From the IMG/VR virus record IMGVR_UViG_3300042892_002090, positions 1 to 45,773 of that record: a stretch of 45,773 bases of DNA; one strand, 5' to 3'. Positions 15,504 through 25,400 of this stretch are shown here, in pieces (position 1 is the first letter of the stretch; each line of letters begins with the position of its first letter). Both the position numbers and the translations under genes were made by a program. The notes beneath the pieces were generated by a model. That model did not search any database. It had not been told where the DNA came from and saw only the letters and a list, made by a program, of their open reading frames with translations. Origin of the DNA: a virus.

Positions 15504-15541
15504 AATTCTAATATAATATAAATTAAAATAAATGTAAATCG

Positions 15542-17068
15542 TTAGAAATCCAATTTAACCGATACAATTTGATCACCTATTCTTTGTATTGGAGACGCTA
15601 ATTTACCCATAACTAATGTTTCTTTATTACTATTCAATAATGCAACTTCAGTCATATAGGGATATCCTGATGTATATGTTGGATTTTGTGACGCATTTAA
15701 TGACGCACCACCAAAGGTACCATTGGGTAAATTTAAATTGAATATCATTTCTTCAATATCACTTGCTCTTACCAATTCAACCGTACCTGTTATTGTTCCA
15801 CCAGATAACGGTCTATCAGTTCCGAAGGAAGATAAACTTGATGTGTACGTTGTTACGTCTGCGAATTTAGTTTGATTAATTGTAAATGTAAATCCGGTTT
15901 TTAAATCATTTATGGATCCTAAGTCATTTGTGTAATTTCTAATTTTCCATGCATTTGATGTTGGTTGGTCTCCGTTATTCGTTAATTGATGTAGTATATG
16001 AAATTCTGTTGCTGTATATCCACTATTTAGATGTTTAAATCCACCACTATTAAATTTAACTGTAACATTTTCATTATTAGTTGAACCTGTTACTTTCATA
16101 AAATAATTACAAGGTAAATCATCTGATACAGTACCACCACTAAATTTATACGTAACCCAAAGTGTTTTTCCTGTTGTTAGTGTGGTTATATAATCATTAT
16201 TGGTTACAATAACATCAACCTTTGGTGCCGTTAATGTATAATTTCTAGTTGACCCTGTATCTAACGCCGCCACAATTTCCTCGTCATCAAAAACCACAAT
16301 TTTTTGATTATGAAATATTTTACCAACTCTATTAGACTGTGAGTCTACTAAATCCCTATATGGTAATTCATATCTTGAATTGTAATTAGATACCATTTTT
16401 TTATCAACGGTTCCCATTGTAAATGTTGCTCCCGATGTTGCACCAGTTAATCTGTGATACATAATTGAGGTCAATGTCACATTAAATGATGTTTGTCCCG
16501 TTATGTTATCGATACAGATATAATCATCGTATTTAAAAAATCTATGAGGATCTTCAGTTGTTCCACTTTGTGTATAATGTAATATTGCAATTGCCTTTTG
16601 TTCTTCGGGTGAAATGGTCACTCCAGTTCCAAAGGTGTCGTATATTGTTGTACCTGTATTATATGTTTGTCCTGAAGATGATGAATAACCTAATAAATTT
16701 TTAACTCCTATGTATGGATTAGTTGTATATGAATTTGTTAAACCAATCGGATTTTTGTCCCAAACTGTACTTAACGTCCATCCACTATTTGCAGTAACAA
16801 AATTCTTACATACTGTTGTGATTGATCCGTCCACCGGTACACCAAAAAATGTACTACCACTTGTATACCAAAATGGATATTTTACATGACTATCTTTGTC
16901 AAATGGTGCTAATATGTTTTGACTCGTTGTTCCTGTGTTGTAGTTGTATTCAGAATCACCTATGGCAAAATAACTAACATTAAAATTACCTTTCGCAATA
17001 GAGTTTCTACCCTTTTGTGTTAATCTTGCTGCAACTGTTGCTGAATATCCTGTATTTAAAAAGCTCAT
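15542..17068 (-). CDS. Virion protein with tail-fibre-like N-terminus
   Basis: The 508-residue protein starts MSFLNTGYSATVAARLTQKG, followed by NFNVSYFAIGDSEYNY. This resembles the N-terminal attachment domain of tail-collar fibres (DUF3751 type: LTxxGR, then a GD-containing strand). The remainder is Thr/Ser/Gly/Asn-rich with many aromatic beta strands, and no membrane segment or catalytic motif. It is the last gene of the structural block. A fibre or baseplate accessory is likely; the exact role is unknown. Confidence 0.65.
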   Translation of the reverse strand: MSFLNTGYSATVAARLTQKGRNSIAKGNFNVSYFAIGDSEYNYNTGTTSQNILAPFDKDSHVKYPFWYTSGSTFFGVPVDGSITTVCKNFVTANSGWTLSTVWDKNPIGLTNSYTTNPYIGVKNLLGYSSSSGQTYNTGTTIYDTFGTGVTISPEEQKAIAILHYTQSGTTEDPHRFFKYDDYICIDNITGQTSFNVTLTSIMYHRLTGATSGATFTMGTVDKKMVSNYNSRYELPYRDLVDSQSNRVGKIFHNQKIVVFDDEEIVAALDTGSTRNYTLTAPKVDVIVTNNDYITTLTTGKTLWVTYKFSGGTVSDDLPCNYFMKVTGSTNNENVTVKFNSGGFKHLNSGYTATEFHILHQLTNNGDQPTSNAWKIRNYTNDLGSINDLKTGFTFTINQTKFADVTTYTSSLSSFGTDRPLSGGTITGTVELVRASDIEEMIFNLNLPNGTFGGASLNASQNPTYTSGYPYMTEVALLNSNKETLVMGKLASPIQRIGDQIVSVKLDF

Positions 17069-17094
17069 ATATTATAATTATTATTTTTTAATTT

Positions 17095-20000
17095 TTATGG
17101 TTCTAATAATGTTATTGATCCTCCTGGAGTTGTTGAATAACCTAATCTTAGAGTTGCAGTACTGTAAGTATCATTTTTTTGTAGGCTCCATGCATATGAA
17201 GTATTGTCTGAAGGTAGTGTTTCATAGGCTGTAGAAAGGAAAGTTTGACCGAAAGCAGTAATAGGTCCTCCAGGTATATCTAAAGCTACTCCACCGGCAA
17301 CTATTCCAGTATCACCATTTATAGTACCACTACTTTGTCCTCCACTATTGAATACAGAATAAACGTATATAGTAGCTCCACTGTTATTTGTAATAGTACC
17401 ACTTGCACTACCATTTCCAGCAGATATTGGATAATTAAATTGACTAGGATTATTAACTGTGAAGGATACCGTTCCTACCGGTACAGAAGTAGTCGGTGTA
17501 GGTGTAACCGTATTAGTAGGTGTATTAGTAGGTGTAGGTGTAGGTGTTGATGTAACTCCAATTGATGATGTTGGTGTGTTAGTCGGTGTGACCGTATTTG
17601 TTGGTGTGTTGGTTGGTGTAACCGTTTTGGTTGGTGTATTAGTTGGTGTATTGGTAGGTGTTGGTGTATTAGTTGGTGTATTGGTAGGTGTTGGTGTATT
17701 AGTTGGTGTAACAGTATTAGTTGGGGTTGGGGTTGGGGTCGGTACGATAGGGTTAGAACAGTTATATTGATCATTGTTATAATCAAAACCAATTGGATAT
17801 GTAAAACCATGTCTTAGTTTTTGATATGTATGTTTACATCTATTGAATATTGTGTTAGATATTAAATTTCCACCTGTCCACAATGTTGTTGCAGGAACAA
17901 ATTGTTCAATCACCTTTACCCAATATGGGCTCATTTTGTTTATATATTCATTCACCGAGATAAAATCATATGGTGTAAATCCTGTGTTACTATTAGTGAC
18001 GTAACTATTAAATACTTCTGTTAAACCAAAATATGATTTATCATACTTTGACGTATTTGAATTTGTTACTAATGTGTTTAATATGTTTTCAAAATATTCA
18101 TTAAATGTTACACCGGTTTGTGGTGTTAAATTACCAAAAGATAATTCTAAATTTCTTGATTGTCTATAAACGTCATGTTCAATTCCTTGTGATGGTGATA
18201 AATGAACACTAATATTTTTTCTATTTAGTGTAAGTTGTTCCTCGTTTAGATTAACTTTTGTGTTATCAATTTTTGACGTTAAACCAAATCCATAATCTAA
18301 TCCAGGTAAAGTTCTAAATGTATCAAAATAATCTTCACCATATGTATATGGTTTTGACATTGTTTTAATTGTTTTAGTCCTACCTGTTAATTGGAACACA
18401 CCGTTAACAAAAGAACCGCTAGATAAATTTGTATCAATTATATCTGACGATCTATGGTCAAGTGTTGTGTCATACCAACCAGCCCCTTTTCCAAAAAATA
18501 TATCACTTTGAATATTTGTTGTTTTTCTTGGTAATCCATTTTCATCAATAGGATATTCATCTCTACTTAATGTTGATGAACTCGTAACCGAACCAGTTGC
18601 AAATGTATATCCCGTTTCGGTTCCTCCACCAATTTTATTGTAGGTAACCACAGTTGATGTGAATCCTGTTACTAAAGTATCGACTTTTGTTCCTTGAATT
18701 ACATCATATAAATCGGTTTCTAAATTAGGATTGTTTGGTAATTTTGTTACATTATAAACAAACTCATTAATTTTAATTATTGGTTCGGGAGCGCCGATAA
18801 ACTTTAAGAAAAATTCTAAAGATGCTCGTGTTCCTTTTGATTTATATATGTAAGCAAGATTAACTAATAATCTTCTGTAAAATTCATATTCTGCTTCCAC
18901 TAAAGTTTTACCCAATGATACACCATTAAACACAGTATCTTGTCTTAAGTATAAAGTATCCTCTAATGATTTTTCATCAAATAAATTAATGGTTGATAAT
19001 CCTAATGTTTGTGAAAGATTTTTTAATAAGATATCGGGAATATTATTTATTCCGTCATAACTTACATTACGCATGTGAGCAATATTGTCTATATATTTTT
19101 TTACTCTATCAAATGACTGACCGTATAATTGAAATATTGATTGTGCTTTTTGGTCATCCGTATCAAATTCAAATAATTGTGGTGCGGTTAAAAATCTTAC
19201 AATTAAATTAGATTTATAATCGTCAATTTCATCTCCTAAACTACTTAATTGACTAATGTAATCCGCGTAATCAATACCAACTATTTGTAAATTCCAACCA
19301 TCTTTTGTTGTTGGCCAATTAACATATACATTAACAATTTCAGTTTTAGTTTCATCAAAACTATCTTTCGGTACTTTAAAACTTGCCTGATATTTTGGGT
19401 TAGTTTCTCTACTCAATAAAAGAGTTTCTAATTCATCTAACCCACTAAAAAACTCTTCGGTAATTCCATTATTTGGTCTTATTAAAACATTTTCATTTAT
19501 AGTATTTCCAGTACCTACATTGAATGGTGGTTTTCCTTTGACTTTTAATTTAATTAAATTTGATGTGTCAGGTTCGGTGTACGAAACAATATCATATGTT
19601 ATATCATTATATACTAAAACATATTTTGTGTATGATGAATAAAAATTTCTAATCGTATTATCAACAATAGGTAATGTATTACTTAATGGTTTAATAAGTG
19701 TAATATCGAACGGATTAAATAAAATTGATTTCTGAATATAAAATTCTGTTGTGTTTGTACTTCCACTATAAGCAATTCCTGATAATGTGACATCAACACT
19801 TTTAATGGGACTATCTTTATCAACTAATATAGCGGCAGGAAAGTTTGTTATAATATTTGATACCGATACTTCTAATCTTTGTTTTAATGAACCATATAAA
19901 GATTTACCAGCGTCATTAATTCCACCTTTAAATTTAATTTTTTCTTTTTTCTTTACCCTACCATTTTGTGTTGTTAATGCACTTAATTCTTCCTTTAAAT

Positions 20001-20202
20001 CTTCTAATGTTAAGAAATCAGAAAAGGGTTGTGATTTAAAGTTCTTACTATCTTTTTCAGGAATGACTCTGTTAATATCAAAGTTCGTATTAGTGAGTTG
20101 ACTAGTACCGTCAGTAATCTGTGTACCAACTAATTTATCACTAAATGTTTCTCCGCCACTAGCGGCTTCACTTGGAACTTTATATCTTACTACGGTTGCC
20201 AT
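17095..20202 (-). CDS. Tail protein, P2 gpI-like core with TPTNT linker and beta domain
   Basis: The 1035-residue protein has a central region (about 340-480) with a gpI-like pattern. It reads [19 protein letters not shown], then [13 protein letters not shown], then [20 protein letters not shown] with [11 protein letters not shown]. This matches the baseplate-to-fibre connector family. Residues about 819-907 are a TPTPTPTNT low-complexity linker. The last 125 residues form a Gly/Ser/Thr-rich beta domain. The C-terminal extension may display an added domain from the baseplate. Its ATG overlaps the upstream stop (TAATG). Confidence 0.65.
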   Translation of the reverse strand: MATVVRYKVPSEAASGGETFSDKLVGTQITDGTSQLTNTNFDINRVIPEKDSKNFKSQPFSDFLTLEDLKEELSALTTQNGRVKKKEKIKFKGGINDAGKSLYGSLKQRLEVSVSNIITNFPAAILVDKDSPIKSVDVTLSGIAYSGSTNTTEFYIQKSILFNPFDITLIKPLSNTLPIVDNTIRNFYSSYTKYVLVYNDITYDIVSYTEPDTSNLIKLKVKGKPPFNVGTGNTINENVLIRPNNGITEEFFSGLDELETLLLSRETNPKYQASFKVPKDSFDETKTEIVNVYVNWPTTKDGWNLQIVGIDYADYISQLSSLGDEIDDYKSNLIVRFLTAPQLFEFDTDDQKAQSIFQLYGQSFDRVKKYIDNIAHMRNVSYDGINNIPDILLKNLSQTLGLSTINLFDEKSLEDTLYLRQDTVFNGVSLGKTLVEAEYEFYRRLLVNLAYIYKSKGTRASLEFFLKFIGAPEPIIKINEFVYNVTKLPNNPNLETDLYDVIQGTKVDTLVTGFTSTVVTYNKIGGGTETGYTFATGSVTSSSTLSRDEYPIDENGLPRKTTNIQSDIFFGKGAGWYDTTLDHRSSDIIDTNLSSGSFVNGVFQLTGRTKTIKTMSKPYTYGEDYFDTFRTLPGLDYGFGLTSKIDNTKVNLNEEQLTLNRKNISVHLSPSQGIEHDVYRQSRNLELSFGNLTPQTGVTFNEYFENILNTLVTNSNTSKYDKSYFGLTEVFNSYVTNSNTGFTPYDFISVNEYINKMSPYWVKVIEQFVPATTLWTGGNLISNTIFNRCKHTYQKLRHGFTYPIGFDYNNDQYNCSNPIVPTPTPTPTNTVTPTNTPTPTNTPTNTPTPTNTPTNTPTKTVTPTNTPTNTVTPTNTPTSSIGVTSTPTPTPTNTPTNTVTPTPTTSVPVGTVSFTVNNPSQFNYPISAGNGSASGTITNNSGATIYVYSVFNSGGQSSGTINGDTGIVAGGVALDIPGGPITAFGQTFLSTAYETLPSDNTSYAWSLQKNDTYSTATLRLGYSTTPGGSITLLEP
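17470..17745 (-). repeat. TPTNT-coding low-complexity repeat
   Basis: About 275 bases of near-tandem 6- to 18-base units encode (T/V)PTNTPTNT in the gene at 17095-20202. It is closely related in sequence to the repeat in the gene at 22433-27976. Confidence 0.9.
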
Positions 20203-21110
20203 TATCCTGTTATATTATCTAAATTTAAGGTTTCATCAATACTTGTTCTTTCTTCACGAACTTCATATAATGTCTCATTAAATTGATCTTTAATTTCAAA
20301 AAGATTATATTGTTTATAGATATTTTTATCCTTATCGTAGATTGTGTAAATACCTGGTGCAATCGCCTTAGTTTGGTCACCATAAAGTGCGTGTGCTAAT
20401 GTTGATGCGTCATGTTCAACCATTTCAATTTCAACCGTTGTTGGGTTGAAGAATGTATTTGTTAAAATAATAGTTTGACCCGGTTCACCGATAAATGGAA
20501 CCACATTTGGTCTACTTGATGGTGATGAACTTGGAGTTACTGTTAAAAATATAAAGTTAGATTGAGTATCGGTATATTGATATCTAATGGCTTTATCTGT
20601 TGAGTTTGATAAATTTGCAGTAGTCGGTACACAATAAAAAGATGATGTTACTAATCTATAAAAGTTTGGAACTTTTTGATTATTTGTTTTATTGATGTAT
20701 TCAATTCTATATCCAACTAATCCTTGTGGTGTGAATTTTCCTTGGTCGTCAACCGGTACATTACCAACATCAATAACTAAACCTCTAACTGATGGAAGTG
20801 ATGCTAAAACTCCACAATCCATAATACTTGTTCTAACTTGTTTAGGTCGTAAATGTAATGTGTAAATTCCTAATTCAGAGAATTGACCCGCTTGTAATTT
20901 TAAATTATATAAACCACCTAAAATTTCTCTATTCGCAACACCACCTGTTGTTTCATTATGAAACACCGGTGTTAATATTGCTGTCGAGTCTAATTTTGTT
21001 AATGTTGGGGTGACGTTCGCAGTCCTACCCGAAACGTAATGATATAATATCTCTACGTCTGCTGGTGATACATCTGCGGGTCTTACAATACCATATGATC
21101 CTACTGCCAT
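20202..21110 (-). CDS. Virion structural protein, unknown role
   Basis: The 302-residue protein begins [20 protein letters not shown]. It has a repeated beta-strand layout with [20 protein letters not shown] and [14 protein letters not shown] in the middle, and a charged C-terminal tail ([18 protein letters not shown]). No known fold is recognisable. It lies in a close-packed block with the gpI-like protein and the 186-residue protein, so a baseplate or tail-tip role is likely. An ATATTTAT motif lies upstream. Confidence 0.7.
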   Translation of the reverse strand: MAVGSYGIVRPADVSPADVEILYHYVSGRTANVTPTLTKLDSTAILTPVFHNETTGGVANREILGGLYNLKLQAGQFSELGIYTLHLRPKQVRTSIMDCGVLASLPSVRGLVIDVGNVPVDDQGKFTPQGLVGYRIEYINKTNNQKVPNFYRLVTSSFYCVPTTANLSNSTDKAIRYQYTDTQSNFIFLTVTPSSSPSSRPNVVPFIGEPGQTIILTNTFFNPTTVEIEMVEHDASTLAHALYGDQTKAIAPGIYTIYDKDKNIYKQYNLFEIKDQFNETLYEVREERTSIDETLNLDNITG

Positions 21111-21119
21111 TTTCTTTTA

Positions 21120-21130
21120 TTAATAAATAT
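21120..21130 (-). promoter_or_regulatory. ATATTTAT motif upstream of gene starting at 21110
   Basis: The minus strand reads ATATTTATTAA, 9 bases before the ATG, in a 25-base gap. Confidence 0.35.
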
Positions 21131-21135
21131 AAATC

Positions 21136-21696
21136 TTATTGTTTTCTAACTTTAAAATACCCATTTCCATATATACTCAATTCACCCATACTATCAATTT
21201 CACTTAACCTGAAATTTCTTTCCATGACCCCCAATTTACCTCGTTCCACAAAAACGTCCGAATAAACGGTTGGTTGTTCTACAAACCCCAAGAAATGCTC
21301 GTTTCTTGTTAACGCTTGTTCAAAAACTTCTTCCTTGGTAAATCCAGTTGTATTTCCAGCAATTTCAGTGTATCCATCTGACCTATCGTAATATTGTAAT
21401 ATTGTGGTGGTATTTGTCTTTCCTGAATATGTGAAAGTGTATCCAGTAAAATCGATAGTTAAATCATTTTCGGTTTTTGAACTATAAAGTAAATTTTGTG
21501 TATACCCTGTTGTTCCGTATTTTTTTAATTCGGATAATCTACTTGTTCCAATACCAATATATGAAAATGACGTATATCCCGTTGTTGGGGTGTATTCATA
21601 ATCGTTTAAATAGTTTTGTGTAATACCAGATTGGACTTCTCCGTCTTTTGGGTAAGACGGAACATAAAAAGACATACTTCCAAATAAATCTGACAT
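21136..21696 (-). CDS. Virion structural protein, unknown role
   Basis: The 186-residue protein has three TGYT elements in its first half and a conserved-looking C-terminal half (EEVFEQALTRNEHFLGFVE, then GVMERNFRLSEIDSMGEL). The C-terminal YGNGYFKVRKQ is basic. It is probably a baseplate component by position. No enzyme motif is seen. Confidence 0.7.
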   Translation of the reverse strand: MSDLFGSMSFYVPSYPKDGEVQSGITQNYLNDYEYTPTTGYTSFSYIGIGTSRLSELKKYGTTGYTQNLLYSSKTENDLTIDFTGYTFTYSGKTNTTTILQYYDRSDGYTEIAGNTTGFTKEEVFEQALTRNEHFLGFVEQPTVYSDVFVERGKLGVMERNFRLSEIDSMGELSIYGNGYFKVRKQ

Positions 21697-21711
21697 ATAA
21701 ATTATTTACAC

Positions 21712-21721
21712 CTATAAATAT
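21712..21721 (-). promoter_or_regulatory. ATATTTAT motif upstream of gene starting at 21696
   Basis: The minus strand reads ATATTTATAG, 15 bases before the ATG, in a 79-base gap that holds no gene. Confidence 0.35.
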
Positions 21722-21775
21722 CTTTATTAGGTTTTAGGTAATATAAAGATTAATTTAATGTAAATAAAGAGTAGG

Positions 21776-22384
21776 TTATACACCAACAACCCAATAATAA
21801 TTAAAATCTCTTGATAGTCCTGATGGGGTATATGTTAATCTATACGTTGAGGTATTAACTGATGGATCTGAAAGGTAAGACGTTTTTGACATTCCAGACA
21901 ATTCTAAATTTGTAGTACTTTTACTAATCGCTAAAGAACCGGCTAAAAAAGGTCCTGTACTGGTACCACCTACCGTTGATACGTGTGTGAGTGCAAAATC
22001 TGCTTCGTTCATAAAAGGATAAACAAATGCATTTCCAATTATAATTTCGATACTAATTCCCGCACCATCACGACCACCACTTTCATCAAAAGAATCAGGT
22101 TCTGCGAAAGATGTGGTACCTTCCACTGGACTTGGTCTATATGATTGTAAGGCTAATGTTGATACGTCGACAGACGCAAAACTAGTACATGTTCCGGTAC
22201 TTGTTGCTCTAACTGTAACATCACCCGGATTTACAGTTACATTATATCCTGAAATTAATTCTGTTCTTGTTACATTTGTAGCGTACTGAGTGGTTCCGCC
22301 CGTATAATCAATAATTGCTATTGTAAAATTATTTGGTGCTGTTGCAGAACCTAATCCTGTTCCTGTTATTGTTACTACTGGCAT
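21776..22384 (-). CDS. Virion protein, beta-rich, unknown role
   Basis: The 202-residue protein is rich in Thr, Ser and Gly with alternating strands (VTITGTGLGSATAPNNFTI; SGYNVTVNPGDVTVRATST) and no membrane segment. The C-terminus ends in aromatic strands (FNYYWVVGV), common in trimeric fibre or decoration proteins. It lies directly after the 1847-residue protein and may be its partner. Confidence 0.65.
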   Translation of the reverse strand: MPVVTITGTGLGSATAPNNFTIAIIDYTGGTTQYATNVTRTELISGYNVTVNPGDVTVRATSTGTCTSFASVDVSTLALQSYRPSPVEGTTSFAEPDSFDESGGRDGAGISIEIIIGNAFVYPFMNEADFALTHVSTVGGTSTGPFLAGSLAISKSTTNLELSGMSKTSYLSDPSVNTSTYRLTYTPSGLSRDFNYYWVVGV

Positions 22385-22405
22385 TTTTAAATTTTAATTT
22401 CTTTT

Positions 22406-22416
22406 ATTATAAATAT
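22406..22416 (-). promoter_or_regulatory. ATATTTAT motif upstream of gene starting at 22384
   Basis: The minus strand reads ATATTTATAAT, 21 bases before the ATG, in a 48-base gap. Confidence 0.35.
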
Positions 22417-22432
22417 GTTTATTTTAAATATA

Positions 22433-25400
22433 TTATACACACTCCGTACAACCTCCATTTGTAGTACAAGTTGCCCCTGCTCCACAATCTATTATTGTCA
22501 ATAATCCTGATGGGTCGTAAACATCACCACCCGGAGATACACATACTGACCTAACACCACCTCTTGGAGCCGTTATTGACGCTACCGTACCATCTGAACA
22601 TCTATTATATGTAAATGTTATAATATCGTTAGTTTCATTATAAACAGAATAACAAGTACAAGATGTTCCAGCACATAAAATTTCTACATGAGATGAATAT
22701 GTCGTACATCCATTCGCATCCACAACGCTTAAATAATAATTTCCACAACCTAAAGAAGTAAATCCATTAGTTGGTGCCGATTCGGTTTTATCGGTAACTG
22801 TAGAGATTAACGTATCATTCGCATAATCGTAATCAGTGTAAGATGTGGTAGTGATATCTTTATATAATCTATATGTTTTAGGCCAAACTCCACCTGTTGA
22901 GGTTACTTGAAGTGATCCGTTTCCTGCTACTGTTTCATTAACAAACGATGTTATTGTTGCAGTTTGTACTGTTGGTTGTGTTATTGTTTGTGAATATGAT
23001 TGTACACAACCTAAACTATCTTTAACATAAACTGAATGTGCTGCGGCGGTTAATGAATTAAATGTTTTAGGTAAATTAAAATATGTAACATTATCTATTG
23101 AAGTGCTGTATCCTGTTCCTGATCCACCTGACCCACCTGATACTGCTATTGAACCATTTGCACCACCATTACAACTTACATTTGTATTTGTAAATGTTGC
23201 ATTTGGTGCGGTTTTTGCCAAGTTACCAACTGAAACTGAAGCGACAGTTCCAACTCTATTACTATTTCTAACGTAACCAGTATAAGTTCCGCCAGCTAAA
23301 CTACTAAATGACGCACTTGCTTGCCAGTTATCATTATCTCTTGAATACTCATATGATGCACCATTACCACCACTCGCACTTAACGTAAATGATGCATCAC
23401 TAACATTATGACATGATTGTGAAGAACTTGAACTTACCGATACCGTTAATGCCGGTAATGATGGAGTTGGTGTTGGTGTTCCTGTTGGTGTGTTAGTCGG
23501 TGTAACGGTAGGTGTATTGGTGGGAGTATTTGTTGGTGTGTTAGTTGGAGTATTAGTTGGTGTATTAGTTGGGGTATTGGTTGGTGTAGGAGTTAACACA
23601 ACAACAGATAGACCAAATTCACAAACAGTTGATGGTGTAGGTGTATTGGTCGGAGTAACCGTATTTGTTGGTGTATTAGTTGGTGTATTTGTTGGTGTGT
23701 TTGTTGGGGTATTAGTCGGGGTAGATGTGTTAGTAGGTGTGTTAGTTGGTGTGTTTGTTGGGGTATTAGTCGGGGTAGATGTGTTAGTAGGTGTGTTAGT
23801 TGGTGTGTTAGTTGGCGTATTAGTTGGCGTAACCGTATTAGTCGGAGTATTAGTAGGTGTAACAGTAGGTGTGTTAGTTGGTGTTGGTGTGTTAGTTGGT
23901 GTAGGAGTTAACACAACAACAGATAGACCAAATTCACAAACAGTTGATGGTGTAGGTGTATTGGTCGGAGTAACCGTATTTGTTGGTGTATTAGTTGGTG
24001 TAACGGTATTAGTTGGTGTGTTTGTTGGGGTATTAGTCGGAGTATTAGTTGGAGTATTTGTAGGTGTAGGTGTGTTAGTCGGAGTGTTAGTCGGTGTAAC
24101 GGTATTAGTTGGAGTATTTGTAGGTGTTGGTGTTAATACAACTACAGATAATCCAAATTCACAAACAGTTGACGGTGTAGGTGTATTGGTCGGAGTAACA
24201 GTATTAGTAGGTGTATTAGTTGGTGTATTTGTTGGAGTTACCGTATTGGTTGGGGTTGGGGTTGGGGTTACCGGCGTATAACATACCCCCAAATTTAAAA
24301 CAAAAATAACTGCTGCCGGATAGTGTAAATTAGTTTCAAAATCGGCATCAAAAGCACCATAAATTGAACCATATTCAATTATATCTGTTAACTGATATTG
24401 ACCTTCATAAACAAATTCATATTGTGTTGATGACGTTCTACTAATCTCATCATATTTTTGATATTGAATAAATCCATATGAATTTACTTGATAGGTTGTT
24501 CCTGAATAATATACACAAGGTTCTGGTGCGGTACACCCACTAAAACTACCTGTTGTAAATGTGGTTTTTAAATGTGGATTTGGTGACGTAATTGATATTG
24601 TTACGTCTGTTATGTCGCCCGAATTAATATTAGGTAAATCTACATATTTTTCATATTCACTACCTAAAATTGTGACTGTTATTGAAGAATATAAAATACT
24701 CGAACCTGTGTAAATGTTAGAATTGAATTCAACTCCAACATATGATGGTATTAGGTTACCATTACTGTCTAAAATTTGATAATTTATACCGTTAGGTCCA
24801 CCAGTGTTACAAACCTCAACAGGTTTTATAGTTAATGTGTCTTCTCTATCATATACAAAAATTTCACTATCAAATGGAAAAATTTGTCTATAAAATTGTT
24901 GTTCGGCATCTGTCGTTGAGTTATCTATTTCGGTAGAAGTTGTGTTATCACCATATAAAATTAAACTATCTTTCGTTGTGAAATCTTTTATTAAACCTCT
25001 CGTAACATATTCACTATTATAAAAGTTACTCGTGTTCCAATCTATAATAAGATTATTTGTATTATTGTATACATTTAAATCCAAATCTTTAGTTAAATGT
25101 GAATTTAAAAACCATCCACTTGTATAATCTTTGGAATTGGATATGACATTATGTGGTCCACTATTAACCGACGACCCCGTTGTACTAACACTTGTCTCCA
25201 TTGTTATTATATCAACAACATTACCGTTAGTGGTTTTATAAAATGTTCTATATGGTGTTGATCCTGAAATAGCATAATACCCATCTAACACACTCGAATC
25301 TCCATCATATTCATAATATAATGTCGTACCTATTGTTACACCATTATCACTTGAATTATCATAATTTAAAATAAAAATATTTGGGTTATCTTCTATTTTT

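Noticed and set aside
17459-17770. Long plus-strand frames of Val-Gly repeats (VGVLVGV)
   Set aside because: They are antisense reading of the TPTNT repeat; low-complexity repeats of this period stay open in several frames.
22433-24275. CRISPR-like spacing of repeats
   Set aside because: The repeats are in frame, encode TPTNT linkers, and are of variable length without unique spacers.
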